From contig NZ_KB731324.1 in NCBI RefSeq assembly GCF_000353285.1, positions 4,048,577 through 4,112,576 of the forward strand: a DNA stretch of 64,000 bases, in the 5' to 3' direction. Of the stretch, positions 16,505 through 26,156 are shown piece after piece (the first letter of the stretch is position 1; every line of letters begins with the position of its first letter). The notes under the pieces are model-generated. The model ran no database searches. It was not told where the DNA came from and worked only from the letters and a program-made list of their open reading frames with translations. The stretch comes from Leptolyngbya boryana PCC 6306 (GTDB lineage: Bacteria; Cyanobacteriota; Cyanobacteriia; Leptolyngbyales; Leptolyngbyaceae). The position numbers were made by a program, and so were the translations under genes.

Positions 16505-17131
16505 ATGCAAACTCAAGAGCCGATCGTATACCAAGGACAGTTCGGAGAATTTAGCATTGATGATCACGATCGTCAGGGCGTGATCCTTTATCGCAGCGGA
16601 TTAGCGATCGCTGCTTTGAGTTTTGCGATCGCGGTTGGACTAGCATTCTCGCAAAACTTTGCCTGGATAACGCCGCTTTACTTTGTATTTTGGACGGCGT
16701 TAGGCGTGAGCCTATTCACGATTCATATTTACCTGAAACCGTTACACCTCGCACTTCAGGCATTCTGGGCAATTGGCGGATTGGCTTCGATTGGAATGCT
16801 CTTGCTGAGTTCTGAACCGCTCGCACTGTATGTGTATCAGCATCCGATCACCATTTTTGGCATCGGGTTTACTTTCGCTGCTTTGACTGGAATTTTCTTT
16901 AAAGAAGCATTCTGTTTTAATCGGTTTGAGACAAAATTTCTGACTCCGATCGTGCCTTCATTACTGCTTGGGCATTTAAGTGGCATATTGCCATTGGTCT
17001 GGGAGCAAGTTTTATTAGGCGGTTGGGCAGTCTTATTTGCTATATTTGCAATCCGAAAACTGATTCAACCGATCCCTCCAGATATCGGAGATAAAAGCGT
17101 ATTTGAATACCTCAAGCATAAGCAAGCCTGA
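16505..17131 (+). CDS. DUF2301 family integral membrane protein
   Basis: 208 residues with about six hydrophobic segments after a ~30-residue cytoplasmic head (PIVYQGQFGEFSIDDHDRQG). It matches my memory of the cyanobacterial DUF2301 family, whose function is unknown. It begins 30 bases after gvpG, so it may be read through with the gas vesicle genes, but the family occurs in cyanobacteria without gas vesicles, so no functional link is claimed. Confidence 0.8.
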   Translation: MQTQEPIVYQGQFGEFSIDDHDRQGVILYRSGLAIAALSFAIAVGLAFSQNFAWITPLYFVFWTALGVSLFTIHIYLKPLHLALQAFWAIGGLASIGMLLLSSEPLALYVYQHPITIFGIGFTFAALTGIFFKEAFCFNRFETKFLTPIVPSLLLGHLSGILPLVWEQVLLGGWAVLFAIFAIRKLIQPIPPDIGDKSVFEYLKHKQA

Positions 17132-17257
17132 CGATCGCAAAACAGCTTGCTTCTAAAATGCCAGCTTTTGCCGTCGGAAAACTTACGATCTCAAAAACGA
17201 ATTTTGACCTTGGGGATCAGTGCGGGAACACTGATTTCATGATTTGAGGATCGATGC

Positions 17258-18373
17258 TTGAGTGAGGAACGTGCGTTTTGGTTAGCCTGGTCGCGAGTTG
17301 CAGGAGTTGGTCCCATCTTGCAAAAACGCATTTACCTTCAATTTGGCAGTTTGAAAACGGCTTGGACAGCCAAACCTGAAGAATTGCTTCAAGTCGAGGG
17401 CATCGGAGCGCAAAGCGCGATCGCAATTTGTACAAGTCGCGATCAAATTTCAGTCGCTCGCCTAGATCAATCCCAAAATTTTCTCACTCCCGCCGATCCA
17501 GACTATCCTCGATTACTCTTTGAAATCCCTGACCCGCCTCCGGTTTTATATTATCGAGGGCAAATCGAGCTAATTCGAGAATTCGATCGCCAAAGCGCGA
17601 TCGCTCTCGTTGGAACTCGCCAACCTTCCGAATATGGCAAACGTTGGACACGAAAACTCAGCGCAACTCTAGCCAATAACGGGTTTATCGTGATCTCCGG
17701 GCTGGCAGCGGGAGTCGATACCGAGGCACATCAGAGTTGCTTAGAAGCCGGGGGCAAAACAGTGGCAATTCTGGGAACAGGCGTAGATGTCGTTTATCCC
17801 TACAAAAATCGCCAACTCTACCATCAGTTACTCAAAACCGGATTAGCGTTAAGCGAATATCCCGCCGGAACTCAGCCCGATCGCAGACATTTCCCTCAGC
17901 GTAATCGCATCGTTGCCGGATTATCCCGCGCCCTGATCGTGACTGAAGCCCCAGAAAAATCCGGCGCACTGATCACCGCAAATCTTGCCAATGATTATGG
18001 ACGAGATGTGTACGCACTGCCGGGCAGCTTGGATAACCCGAATGCGATCGGTTGTCTGACCCTGATCAGCAAAGGCGCACAAATCATTTTAGGGACATCA
18101 CAATTTTTAGAAATGATTGGCACGATTCCAGCCCTCGATCAGCCGCAAAATCCGGATATCGAACTGACGCTGGCGAATTTAGATCCCAGCCTTGCAAAAG
18201 TGTTGCAGACCATTCACACGATCGCACAACGCTCTGAGCACGCGGCTGTTTCTTTTGATTTGATTGTCCAAACTGCGGAAATGCCAACAGCATCCGTCTC
18301 TAGCTCATTAATGCATCTAGAATTGCTCGGCTTAATTACGCAAGTTCCTGGAATGCGATACCAGATGATCTGA
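17258..18373 (+). CDS. dprA: DNA-processing protein DprA
   Basis: 371 residues from a TTG start (17258). The order is: N-terminal SAM/HhH-like part (ILQKRIYLQFGSL.., GIGAQSA), the extended Rossmann DprA domain with VGTRQPSEYGKRW, SGLAAGVDTEAH, TVAILGTGVDVVYP and GRDVYALPGS, and a C-terminal winged helix (DLIVQTAEMPTASVSSSLMH..). DprA loads RecA on incoming single-stranded DNA during natural transformation, which fits the presence of the pilus secretin genes in the same window. The alternative ATG at 17254 is in another frame and stops after three codons. Confidence 0.93.
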   Translation: MSEERAFWLAWSRVAGVGPILQKRIYLQFGSLKTAWTAKPEELLQVEGIGAQSAIAICTSRDQISVARLDQSQNFLTPADPDYPRLLFEIPDPPPVLYYRGQIELIREFDRQSAIALVGTRQPSEYGKRWTRKLSATLANNGFIVISGLAAGVDTEAHQSCLEAGGKTVAILGTGVDVVYPYKNRQLYHQLLKTGLALSEYPAGTQPDRRHFPQRNRIVAGLSRALIVTEAPEKSGALITANLANDYGRDVYALPGSLDNPNAIGCLTLISKGAQIILGTSQFLEMIGTIPALDQPQNPDIELTLANLDPSLAKVLQTIHTIAQRSEHAAVSFDLIVQTAEMPTASVSSSLMHLELLGLITQVPGMRYQMI

Positions 18374-18405
18374 GCCAATTTCTCGATGATCTGAGTCAAT
18401 TTCTT
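18364..18405 (+). repeat. 21-bp direct repeat at the dprA stop
   Basis: Two adjacent copies of GATGATCTGAGYCAATTTCTY, with two mismatches. The dprA stop codon lies in the first copy. Confidence 0.75.
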
Positions 18406-18470
18406 ACGAAATAACTCAGCCAAAATAGACGAACGCGGATATCGTAATGCAGAGGTAGGAAGCTGTTGAA

Positions 18471-19781
18471 ATGTCTGACCAAAATTTAGTCTTAATCGTG
18501 GACGATAGCACAACGAATGTGCGTATCTTAGCAGATGTGCTTGAAACAGCAGGATTCTCTGTCTTGTCGGCTAAAAGCGGCGAAGATGCCTTACAGCAAC
18601 TCGAAACTATCTTGCCAGATTTGATTGTGTTAGATGTACTCCTACCGGGCATTGACGGATTTGCCACCTGCGATCGCATCAAATCCAATCCCCTCACCCA
18701 AGAAATTCCGATTATCTTCATGACTGCACTGGCAAATGCCGAGGATAAAGTCAAAGGACTTCACTTGGGTGCGATCGACTACATTACGAAACCATTTCAA
18801 CAAGTCGAAGTGCTGGCGCGCGTGAAAACCCATATCAAACTCCGCCGCCAAACTCAGCAACTCAAAGACCTGAATGAGCAATTAGAACAGCGGGTCGCAG
18901 AACGAACGCATCAACTTTCGCGATCGCTCAACGATCTCCAACAGGCTCAACTCCAACTGGTTCAGCAAGAAAAAATGTCGATGCTCGGGCAACTTGTCTC
19001 TGGCATCGGACATGAAATCAACAATCCCCTCAACTCAATGACGGGTAATCTCAGACATGCAGAGCGCTATCTCCGACGTCTAATCTACCATCTGCATCTC
19101 TATGAACAGCACTATCCCAATCCTGCCGAAGCGATCGTTCACAATGCTGAAGAGATTGATCTCCCTTTTCTGATGCAGGATTTGCCTCGATTGCTCAGTA
19201 CACTAGGAGTTGCAACCGAGCGGATGAATCATATCAGTCGAGCACTCCGAACCTTTTCTCGCAGCGACAACGACAATACGATCGAGCTAAATCTGCAAGA
19301 CGGATTAGACAGTACGCTGCTGTTGTTACAACATCGACTCAATCCCACTCCCGAGCGTCCTGCGATTCAAATTACCCGAGACTATGCAGATCTTCCACCT
19401 GTACTGTGCTATCCAGGGCAACTCAATCAGGTGTTTATGAATCTCTTAGCCAACGCAATCGATGCGATCGAAGAAGCAAATCAAGGTCGTTCTTACAAGG
19501 AGATTGCCGCGAATCCGAACCAGATTCATGTCATCACTGAACTTCAAGACAGTACTGCGATCGTCCGCATTCGAGATAACGGCATTGGCATGAGCGAAGC
19601 CACTCAGCAAGATATTTTCAAACCCTCATTTACAACAAAACCTGTCGGCAAAGGGACAGGTTTAGGGCTGGCGATCGCTCACCAGATTATTGTGGAAAAA
19701 CATCAAGGAAAGCTGATCTGTGAATCTACTCCCGCTGTCGGAACAGAATTCACGATCAAGCTTCCTGTCTTAGCCGAGTAA
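18471..19781 (+). CDS. Response regulator-histidine kinase hybrid (REC-HisKA-HATPase)
   Basis: 436 residues. An N-terminal receiver domain (1-125) has phospho-acceptor Asp55 in [10 protein letters not shown] and the conserved Lys in ITKPF. A coiled coil follows (125-170), then a dimerisation domain with His181 in [12 protein letters not shown], and an HATPase with the N box [11 protein letters not shown] and [12 protein letters not shown]. No transmembrane segment is present, so it is a soluble kinase that takes its input through its own receiver. This architecture is common in cyanobacteria. The cognate sensor or output regulator is not in the window. Its end overlaps the convergent hemH by 12 bases. 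Confidence 0.92.
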   Translation: MSDQNLVLIVDDSTTNVRILADVLETAGFSVLSAKSGEDALQQLETILPDLIVLDVLLPGIDGFATCDRIKSNPLTQEIPIIFMTALANAEDKVKGLHLGAIDYITKPFQQVEVLARVKTHIKLRRQTQQLKDLNEQLEQRVAERTHQLSRSLNDLQQAQLQLVQQEKMSMLGQLVSGIGHEINNPLNSMTGNLRHAERYLRRLIYHLHLYEQHYPNPAEAIVHNAEEIDLPFLMQDLPRLLSTLGVATERMNHISRALRTFSRSDNDNTIELNLQDGLDSTLLLLQHRLNPTPERPAIQITRDYADLPPVLCYPGQLNQVFMNLLANAIDAIEEANQGRSYKEIAANPNQIHVITELQDSTAIVRIRDNGIGMSEATQQDIFKPSFTTKPVGKGTGLGLAIAHQIIVEKHQGKLICESTPAVGTEFTIKLPVLAE

Positions 19782-20936
19782 CCCGAAAGCGTGCAGTGGA
19801 CCGCGCCCTAAGAGCATCTCGATCGCCAAAGCAATTAACCCGATCATCGCAACTCGCCCATTCCAGACCTCGGCTGAAGTCGTCATGCCCCATTCCCAAC
19901 CTTCTTGGGGATACATCTTGACTCGCTTCTGAGGATGAGCCACTTCTGAAAAATGGACAGACGGCGCATTTAACGCATCCGTCACCATGGTTGCTAATTC
20001 TTGAATAAAGATGGGATGCGTATTCAAAGCAGGAACCCGTCCAAATTTCTCAATTCCAGCTTCTTCAGCGATCTCACGATATTCCATATCGATTTCTTGC
20101 AGCGTCTCAATATGCTCAGAGACAAAGCTAATCGGAACCACGGCTAAGTTCTTGACCCCTTCAGCCGCTAACTCTTCTAGCGCTTCTTCGGTATAAGGTT
20201 GCAGCCATTCAACCGGACCGACTCGACTTTGATATGCCAAGGTATACGGATTCGATCGATTGAGCGTCTTCATGATCAGTGACGTGCATTCTTCGATTTC
20301 GCGCTGATAGGGATCGCCTGCTTCTTCGACATAGCTCACCGGAACGCCATGTGCGCTAAAGAAGACATGCACATCTTCAGGTTTCTCAAATTGGTCAATT
20401 TCTTGAGCAATCAAGTCTGCCATGGCAGCGAGATAGCCAGGTCGATCGTACCAAGTTGGAATCACGGTGTAGTCGATCTTCTGAAGCACCGGGTCTTGTT
20501 CCCAAAGCTGTTCTAGAAGTCGGAAGCTGGAGCCGCTGGTACTAATCGAAAACTGTGGATAGAGCGGCAAAATCACTAATTTCTCAATTTGGTCGCGCTT
20601 GATCCGAGAAATGGCTTCCTCGGTAAACGGATGCCAATAGCGCATTCCGATATAAACGCTCACGTCTTGCCCGCGCTGGCGCAGTTGGTCTTGAAGGGCT
20701 TGTGCTTGTTCTTCGGTAATGCGACGCAGCGGAGAACCGCCACCAATCTGCATATAATTTTCTTGCGATCGCTTTGCGCGTAGGGTCGAAATCAACCAGG
20801 CTAATGGACTCTGCAACCACGGGAACGGCAGACGAATGATTTCCGGGTCAGCAAATAAGTTGTACAGAAAGGGGCGGACATCTTCGATCTTATCCGGTCC
20901 CCCAAGATTCAGTAATAAGACCCCTACTCGACCCAT
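19770..20936 (-). CDS. hemH: Ferrochelatase with C-terminal chlorophyll-binding segment
   Basis: 388 residues from ATG 20936 (family start [14 protein letters not shown]). The frame runs further to 21011, but that part is not conserved. The catalytic His lies in [14 protein letters not shown] and the acidic cluster in [14 protein letters not shown]. After the ~320-residue core comes a linker and one CAB/Hlip helix ([18 protein letters not shown]), the extension seen in cyanobacterial and plastid ferrochelatase. It inserts iron into protoporphyrin IX; the tail is thought to sense or bind chlorophyll and help balance the haem and chlorophyll branches. Confidence 0.96.
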   Translation of the reverse strand: MGRVGVLLLNLGGPDKIEDVRPFLYNLFADPEIIRLPFPWLQSPLAWLISTLRAKRSQENYMQIGGGSPLRRITEEQAQALQDQLRQRGQDVSVYIGMRYWHPFTEEAISRIKRDQIEKLVILPLYPQFSISTSGSSFRLLEQLWEQDPVLQKIDYTVIPTWYDRPGYLAAMADLIAQEIDQFEKPEDVHVFFSAHGVPVSYVEEAGDPYQREIEECTSLIMKTLNRSNPYTLAYQSRVGPVEWLQPYTEEALEELAAEGVKNLAVVPISFVSEHIETLQEIDMEYREIAEEAGIEKFGRVPALNTHPIFIQELATMVTDALNAPSVHFSEVAHPQKRVKMYPQEGWEWGMTTSAEVWNGRVAMIGLIALAIEMLLGRGPLHAFGLLG

Positions 20937-21226
20937 AGCGATATTAAATCCTTGTTTATTCTCAGCTTCGTTACCGATTTTAACAATAAAATCTGAGCTA
21001 CACCGAAGCAAATTAACTAAATCTCAGCGAAAAATTCGATCATATTGAACATTCTGAACAAATATCAACTGGGGTTAACATTTGCTCAACCCCCATTAGA
21101 ATTAAATCCTTGACAAAAGGGTCGCTTTTAGAGTCTAGATTTGAACTGGAATAGGTTAGACAACAGCACAGATTCTTGATTTGAATGCTCTATCGTTTTG
21201 GTGTTTCAGGCTTTTTGCGATCGCAT

Positions 21227-22375
21227 ATGGCAGATTTAGATGCTCGAATTGTTCAGACGAATCAACGTCTCAAAGCAGCCCAACTCGGACTTCAGATCGA
21301 GCGGCGTGGCGTAAAACTCGCGCTGCGAGGAACCTTGCCCCCGCGTCCGGGCAGTTCTAAATTACGCCCGTATCAACAGCGTTTGAGCTTAGGAATTCCA
21401 GCGACGACGGCAGGATTGAAGCAAATCGAGCAAGAAGCAAAAATTGTTGCTGCCCAGTTAATTCAAAATCAATTCGATTGGCGAGAGTACCTGAGCTTCA
21501 CAGACGGAAAGCGATTGAGCCAGCAAGATCTGAGCCAGCAGATTGCCGCCTTTGAGCAAGACTTTTTAAATCAGCCTGAGCGAGCCATCAATCCTGCTGC
21601 GACGAAAACCACTTGGTCTAGCGCTTATGCCCCGTATCTACGGAAGTTAAGCGCGATCGCGGCTGAGTCTCCCACTCTTACGCTGATCGAAGCAATTTAC
21701 AAAACCGTTGAATCTATCCCCCTTAATTCCCGAAGCCGCCAACTCTGCTGCACCACATTCAGCGCATTTGCCGAATTTCTCAACCTGACGCTGCCCAAAG
21801 ATCTGAAAAAGCTATCCGGCGGATATGGCGCGAGCAAAACTCAAGCCCGCACGTTGCCCTCTGATCAGGAAATTTTGAGCGCCTGGGAAAAGATCCCGAA
21901 TCCAGGTTGGCAATTTGTGTATGGAATGATGGCAACGTTTGGATTGAGAAATCATGAGGTGTTTTACTGCAATTTGAATGGGTTAAAGCGCGGGGAAACC
22001 TCGATCGAAGTTCTGCCCACAACAAAAACGGGAAGCCATCAGGTTTGGGCGTTTTATCCAGAGTGGATTGAAACTTTTAATTTAAGAGAGATTCAACTCC
22101 CACCTGTTGAAACAGACTTAAATAAGACCACGTTGCGACAAGTTGGGCAACGGGTCACGGCACAATTTCGGCGGTATGGTGTGCCCTTTTCTCCTTACGA
22201 TTTACGTCATGCTTGGGCAGTCAGAACGATTCATTTTGGGCTGTCGGATACGGTAGCAGCAAAAATGATGGGGCATTCGGTACTGGTTCACACGCGGACT
22301 TATCATCAATGGATAACGCAACGAGATCAGCAAATGGCAGTTGATCATGCATTGAAGCGAATGCGAGGTGAATGA
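21227..22375 (+). CDS. Site-specific tyrosine recombinase/integrase family protein
   Basis: About 382 residues from ATG 21227; a possible earlier start is ATG 21185. The C-terminal catalytic domain shows Arg in FGLRNHE, Lys in TKTGSHQ, the YDLRHAWAVR motif (Tyr replaces the usual first His), GHS, and the nucleophile Tyr in HTRTYHQW. The N-terminal half has SAM-like core-binding helices. There is no phage, tRNA or att-like sequence around it. It matches a cyanobacterial chromosomal integrase-like family rather than an active prophage. It overlaps the next gene by four bases (ATGA), which is unusual for a mobile element and points to a settled operon. Confidence 0.82.
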   Translation: MADLDARIVQTNQRLKAAQLGLQIERRGVKLALRGTLPPRPGSSKLRPYQQRLSLGIPATTAGLKQIEQEAKIVAAQLIQNQFDWREYLSFTDGKRLSQQDLSQQIAAFEQDFLNQPERAINPAATKTTWSSAYAPYLRKLSAIAAESPTLTLIEAIYKTVESIPLNSRSRQLCCTTFSAFAEFLNLTLPKDLKKLSGGYGASKTQARTLPSDQEILSAWEKIPNPGWQFVYGMMATFGLRNHEVFYCNLNGLKRGETSIEVLPTTKTGSHQVWAFYPEWIETFNLREIQLPPVETDLNKTTLRQVGQRVTAQFRRYGVPFSPYDLRHAWAVRTIHFGLSDTVAAKMMGHSVLVHTRTYHQWITQRDQQMAVDHALKRMRGE

Positions 22376-23001
22376 TGGCAACGATTTTGAGAGATTGGAG
22401 TTATCAATATCAATGGCTGTATGACGGGATTTCGAGGATTGCAGCATTGAGTGTGGGCGGAGAAGCCCGATTTCGACAATTAGCCTTACAGGGATTGACG
22501 ATCGAGCCAGAGACGAAAGTGCTGGATCTCTGCTGTGGCAGTGGGCAGACTACGCAATTTTTGGTACAGCGATCTCGCCATGTGACAGGCTTAGATGCCT
22601 CTCCTTTATCGATTCAACGCGCGAAAAAGAATGTTCCAGAAGCAGAATATGTTGAGGCATTTGCCGAGCAGAATCCGTTACCGGATCAATCTTTTGATGT
22701 AGTGCATACCAGTGCGGCAATGCATGAAATGCAGCCTCAACAATTACGGCAAATTTTGCAACAAGTGCATCGAGTTTTGAAACCGAATGGTGTGTTTACA
22801 ATGGTCGATTTTCATGCCCCAACTAACCTTATTTTTGTACCTGGGTTGGCGATATTTTTCTGGCTATTTGAGACAGAAACCGCTTGGCAATTGATTCAAA
22901 CTAATCTGATCGAATTACTAGAAGAAATTGGATTTGAAATTCAAACCCAACAGCTTTATGCAGGTGGAAGTCTTCAGGTCATTCAGGCAAGAAAACGTTA
23001 A
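22372..23001 (+). CDS. Class I SAM-dependent methyltransferase
   Basis: 209 residues with motif I VLDLCCGSGQTTQFL, motif II acidic residue in VTGLDASPLSI, and a post-I HRVLKPNGVF region. The fold is that of UbiE/Methyltransf_11 enzymes. A hydrophobic stretch (LIFVPGLAIFFWLF, near 160) suggests a lipid or membrane-bound substrate. It is coupled to the integrase-like gene by an ATGA overlap. The substrate is not deducible. Confidence 0.85.
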   Translation: MMATILRDWSYQYQWLYDGISRIAALSVGGEARFRQLALQGLTIEPETKVLDLCCGSGQTTQFLVQRSRHVTGLDASPLSIQRAKKNVPEAEYVEAFAEQNPLPDQSFDVVHTSAAMHEMQPQQLRQILQQVHRVLKPNGVFTMVDFHAPTNLIFVPGLAIFFWLFETETAWQLIQTNLIELLEEIGFEIQTQQLYAGGSLQVIQARKR

Positions 23002-23029
23002 AAAGCGCCATCATACAAGACGGCGCTTT
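23002..23029 (+). terminator. Probable hairpin terminator after the methyltransferase gene
   Basis: AAAGCGCC at 23002-23009 pairs with GGCGCTTT at 23022-23029 right after the stop codon. The following T run is poor (TTTGGGGTTT), so termination may be weak. Confidence 0.5.
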
Positions 23030-23176
23030 GGGGTTTAGATATAGCGTTTTTGAAACTAATTAATGGGTTCTGTATAGCGAGAAATTAACGGTACAACTTT
23101 GTGAACTAGGTAGTTATTCAACTCGTTTTGCTCACATGAATAAAGTATCCGGTTTCACCTGTTAAATCGATCCACC

Positions 23177-23986
23177 TCAAGATAGGTTATTCGCAATCAG
23201 AGACTCTCGCATCCGACTGATCTCCGATCGCTCGCCATTCGTCAAAATCCCATCTTCGAGGTAGGCAATGTGATCGGCAACATCAGCAATCCGGGGATCG
23301 TGCGTCACGATCAAAACTGTCCGCCCTCTCTCTTTTGCTAAAGTTCGCAGCAATTCGATCACAGCATGACCGTTGTGCGAATCTAATGCCGCAGTCGGTT
23401 CGTCCGCCATGATCAACGTTGGATTTCCAGCTAGGGCACGCGCGATCGCAACTCTTTGTTTCTGACCGCCAGAGAGATCTTGAGGATGCAATTTTGCTCG
23501 ATCGGCAAGTCCAACTTGATCTAACAGTTGCATCGCTTGCTGACGCGCTGCTGATCCCCGAATCCCCTTGAGATTAAGCGCGACTTCAATATTCTCGATC
23601 GCGCTCAGCGCTGGAAACAAGTTAAAGCCTTGAAAGATAAAGCCAATATTTTCGAGGCGAAATTGGGCTAACTTGGAGCTTGACAGTTTTGTGATTTCTT
23701 GTCCTAGCAAGCGCACACTGCCCGCAGTGGGAGTAAGAATTCCTGCCAAAATTGACAACAGTGTGGTCTTTCCTGATCCTGAAGGACCCATCAGAAGCTG
23801 AATATCGCCATATCGCACTGTCAAATCCACATGGCGCAGAGCATGATAGCGATCGCCACCAGTCTGATACACCATTTCTACTCCACAGGCAGAAATCGCG
23901 TTATCTGCTCCATCCAAACTGTTAGAACAAGGTTCAATCACCCGGTTCTCAGTCTGATAACTCACATTAATCGGGGTTGCAGTCAT
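23177..23986 (-). CDS. ABC transporter ATP-binding protein (DevA/MacB type)
   Basis: 269 residues. Walker A GPSGSGKTT, Q-loop IFQGFNLF, signature LSGGQKQRVAIARAL, Walker B LIMADEPTAALD and H-loop VTHDP are all present. A ~35-residue head precedes the domain. The short-linker MacB/LolD/DevA style and the neighbouring permease fit an exporter of lipids, glycolipids or peptides. The usual DevB membrane-fusion partner is not in the window. It lies 362 bases downstream of the permease gene, so the two may have separate promoters. Confidence 0.92.
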   Translation of the reverse strand: MTATPINVSYQTENRVIEPCSNSLDGADNAISACGVEMVYQTGGDRYHALRHVDLTVRYGDIQLLMGPSGSGKTTLLSILAGILTPTAGSVRLLGQEITKLSSSKLAQFRLENIGFIFQGFNLFPALSAIENIEVALNLKGIRGSAARQQAMQLLDQVGLADRAKLHPQDLSGGQKQRVAIARALAGNPTLIMADEPTAALDSHNGHAVIELLRTLAKERGRTVLIVTHDPRIADVADHIAYLEDGILTNGERSEISRMRESLIANNLS

Positions 23987-24348
23987 TCGTTTAACAAACG
24001 GTAGGAAAACAGTTTATAAGGAGAGGGTGTGTGGAGGAGTGTCGAAACAGTCTTTTCTGATCATGACTTCAGGCAGGTCGAGTCAAACTCCAGACAAAGA
24101 TTCGAGTCTGTACCAAGGTTCAACAAAACGTTAAACAATTTGGGCAGCTTCATCATCTTTAAAAAGGAGAAACTCTATTGCTCTATTGTATGAGGTCAAA
24201 TTATGCTACGGGATGAATTCATGTGACAGCTATGTGAATAATTAGCGTCATTCCAGATTGCGAGAGATATCATTCTATGTATAGATGCGTAATGATTATT
24301 CAAGATTCTACGCTGAATCTTCGCAACTTCAGGGAAATTCCATAGAGT
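23987..24348. other. Spacer between ABC permease and ATPase genes
   Basis: 362 bases with no supported ORF or RNA. The 139-residue minus ORF starting in 24748 is a shadow frame of the permease. The stretch is AT-rich and probably holds the promoter for the ATPase gene. Confidence 0.5.
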
Positions 24349-25656
24349 TCATGCCTTGAAAACGATCGCGGGATCGACTCGGGTCACTTTTTGCACCGCA
24401 AACATTGCTGAACCGACACACATCACAACCGTCAGCACAAAAATGCCAACGCCTGTGGCGGGAGTAATTAAAATCATGATGCCTTGAGCCGCCTGTGTCC
24501 ACATACCCAAACCGAGACAGAACGCAATACTGGGAATGTAGCCCAAGACTGCCATCCAAAGCGCTTGTTCTAAAATCACGCTGTAGATTATCCAGTTTGA
24601 CGCGCCCATAGCTTTGAGAGTTCCAAACTCGCGAATATGGTCGGAAACAGATGAATATAAAATCTGTCCGACAATCACCATGCCGACGATAAATCCTACT
24701 GTTGCACCTAATCCCAAGACAAAACCAACTCCAGTCCGATTCGTCCAATAAGAGCGGGTCAGTTCTGCGATTTCAGACTGAGTATAGGCGCGAGTGTCCG
24801 GTAGGGCAGATTCTAATCGCTGTTTTAGCTGCTGGAGATCTTGTCCGGGCTGCGCCCGAATCAGCACAAAGGAGATCGGGTCTTGGACATTGACGCGACG
24901 AGGTGCAGCAGGATTTGGGTCAGGAGATGTGAAAGAAGAATTTTGACTGGTACAAGCTATTTCGCCGTTCGATTGCCGGGTGCAGGTTACGCCTGTGTCT
25001 GTGCTGCCTAACCCATAAGCATTTGCATTCTCTAAAGACGTATAGATAAAAGCGCTAGATGCGATCGACTGCGTATCTTGGGTCAAGCCTACATATTGAG
25101 CAGGTAATGCTCGGAATGCGCCGATTGCGCCGCGCTCGTTTAATTCCTGGAGTCCCAAATTTTTTAAGCTGTTGTAATCGACAATGACGGTGTAGGGCTG
25201 ATTCAAGGCTTCGAGCTTACCCTGAGTCACTTGCCAACCTGCAAACAGCCGACTATTGGGATCAAAGCCATAAATCCGAATTGGCGTAATTCGCCCTTGG
25301 CTATCGCGCCAAATACTCGATCGAATCATTAACGCTTCTGCACGCTCAACTCCTGCAACTTTCTGCGCTTCTTCAACGCGCTGAGCAGGCATGGGAGAAG
25401 ACAATTCGAGATGGACAATATCTTTCGAGGCAACCCAGAGATCAGCGCTGGACTGATCAATGATGCGAGCGGTGGAACGACTGAAACCGCGAAGAATTCC
25501 AATCTGGATCGTGACTAGGCTGACCGCGAAAATAATGCCGGCTTGAGCAACGAGAAAACGGGGAATATCTTCAAATAGATTTTTGCGGGCGATCGAAGCC
25601 ATAGGGCAGAGAGTCGGCAGAGTAAAGCGAAGAGAGCGATCAGTCTGAACGGTCAT
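24349..25656 (-). CDS. ABC transporter permease, DevC/FtsX-like
   Basis: 435 residues. One membrane helix near 38-60, a large extracytoplasmic MacB-PCD-type domain (about 60-290) with a Cys-containing insert (GVTCTRQSNGEIACTSQN), then three FtsX-type helices in the last 130 residues. The DHIREFGTLKAMGAS motif is diagnostic of FtsX/MacB/DevC permeases. It pairs with the ATPase at 23177. A second possible start is ATG 25602 (MASIARKNL). The gene reads away from the origin region. Confidence 0.88.
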   Translation of the reverse strand: MTVQTDRSLRFTLPTLCPMASIARKNLFEDIPRFLVAQAGIIFAVSLVTIQIGILRGFSRSTARIIDQSSADLWVASKDIVHLELSSPMPAQRVEEAQKVAGVERAEALMIRSSIWRDSQGRITPIRIYGFDPNSRLFAGWQVTQGKLEALNQPYTVIVDYNSLKNLGLQELNERGAIGAFRALPAQYVGLTQDTQSIASSAFIYTSLENANAYGLGSTDTGVTCTRQSNGEIACTSQNSSFTSPDPNPAAPRRVNVQDPISFVLIRAQPGQDLQQLKQRLESALPDTRAYTQSEIAELTRSYWTNRTGVGFVLGLGATVGFIVGMVIVGQILYSSVSDHIREFGTLKAMGASNWIIYSVILEQALWMAVLGYIPSIAFCLGLGMWTQAAQGIMILITPATGVGIFVLTVVMCVGSAMFAVQKVTRVDPAIVFKA

Positions 25657-25794
25657 ACGAGGAGAAACATTAGAAGTTGATCGTATGACTGCTGGGTAAG
25701 CCTGAGCGTTCCTTCAGCGTAGGGTACTTTATGGCAAATCAACACTAATCTAACTACTGAAATTTATAGTTTTTCCTTATTAATCAACGGCTTC

Positions 25795-26122
25795 TGTGGA
25801 AAACTTGCAGTTTTCTGTGGAAAAACTTGTGGGAAATTGGGCTAAATCTGCGGAAATTTTAGCTTGAGATGTGAGACTGGGAAAGTTTTTCCACAGGCTG
25901 CGATCGTATTTGTTGTGAAAAAATCGTCGATCGCTGAGTTTTCCACATTTTCCACAGGTCGTACAATAGTACTGAAAAAGCATCTGATTTGCCTAGAAAT
26001 TTGATCTTTGATCAATCTGGCTATCTAGTGTTACGATGCTCAAGCATCACATGAAAACGCTAGATGTAGATCTAAAGATTCACGTCTTCCCTTGATATAG
26101 AGTTATTACTACTTTTTCCACA
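25795..26122 (+). other. oriC: Candidate chromosomal replication origin (oriC) with DnaA boxes
   Basis: Six exact TTTTCCACA nonamers on either strand: 25795-25803 (-), 25816-25824 (-), 25887-25895 (+), 25939-25947 (+), 25948-25956 (+, directly abutting the previous one) and 26114-26122 (+). There is also a one-mismatch box at 25828-25836 (-). An AT-rich stretch (about 25957-26110) separates the cluster from the last box. It sits in the 500-base gap directly upstream of dnaN. TTTTCCACA is the box form I recall for Synechococcus elongatus upstream of dnaN. The unwinding element cannot be assigned by eye. Confidence 0.85.
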
Positions 26123-26156
26123 GCCTTTCTCTTCGTCCTATATCCTGACTACTGCC

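Noticed and set aside
24329-24748. 139-residue minus-strand ORF
   Set aside because: Shifted frame inside the ABC permease gene, which has clear FtsX motifs; the translation is Cys/Arg/Ser-rich nonsense.
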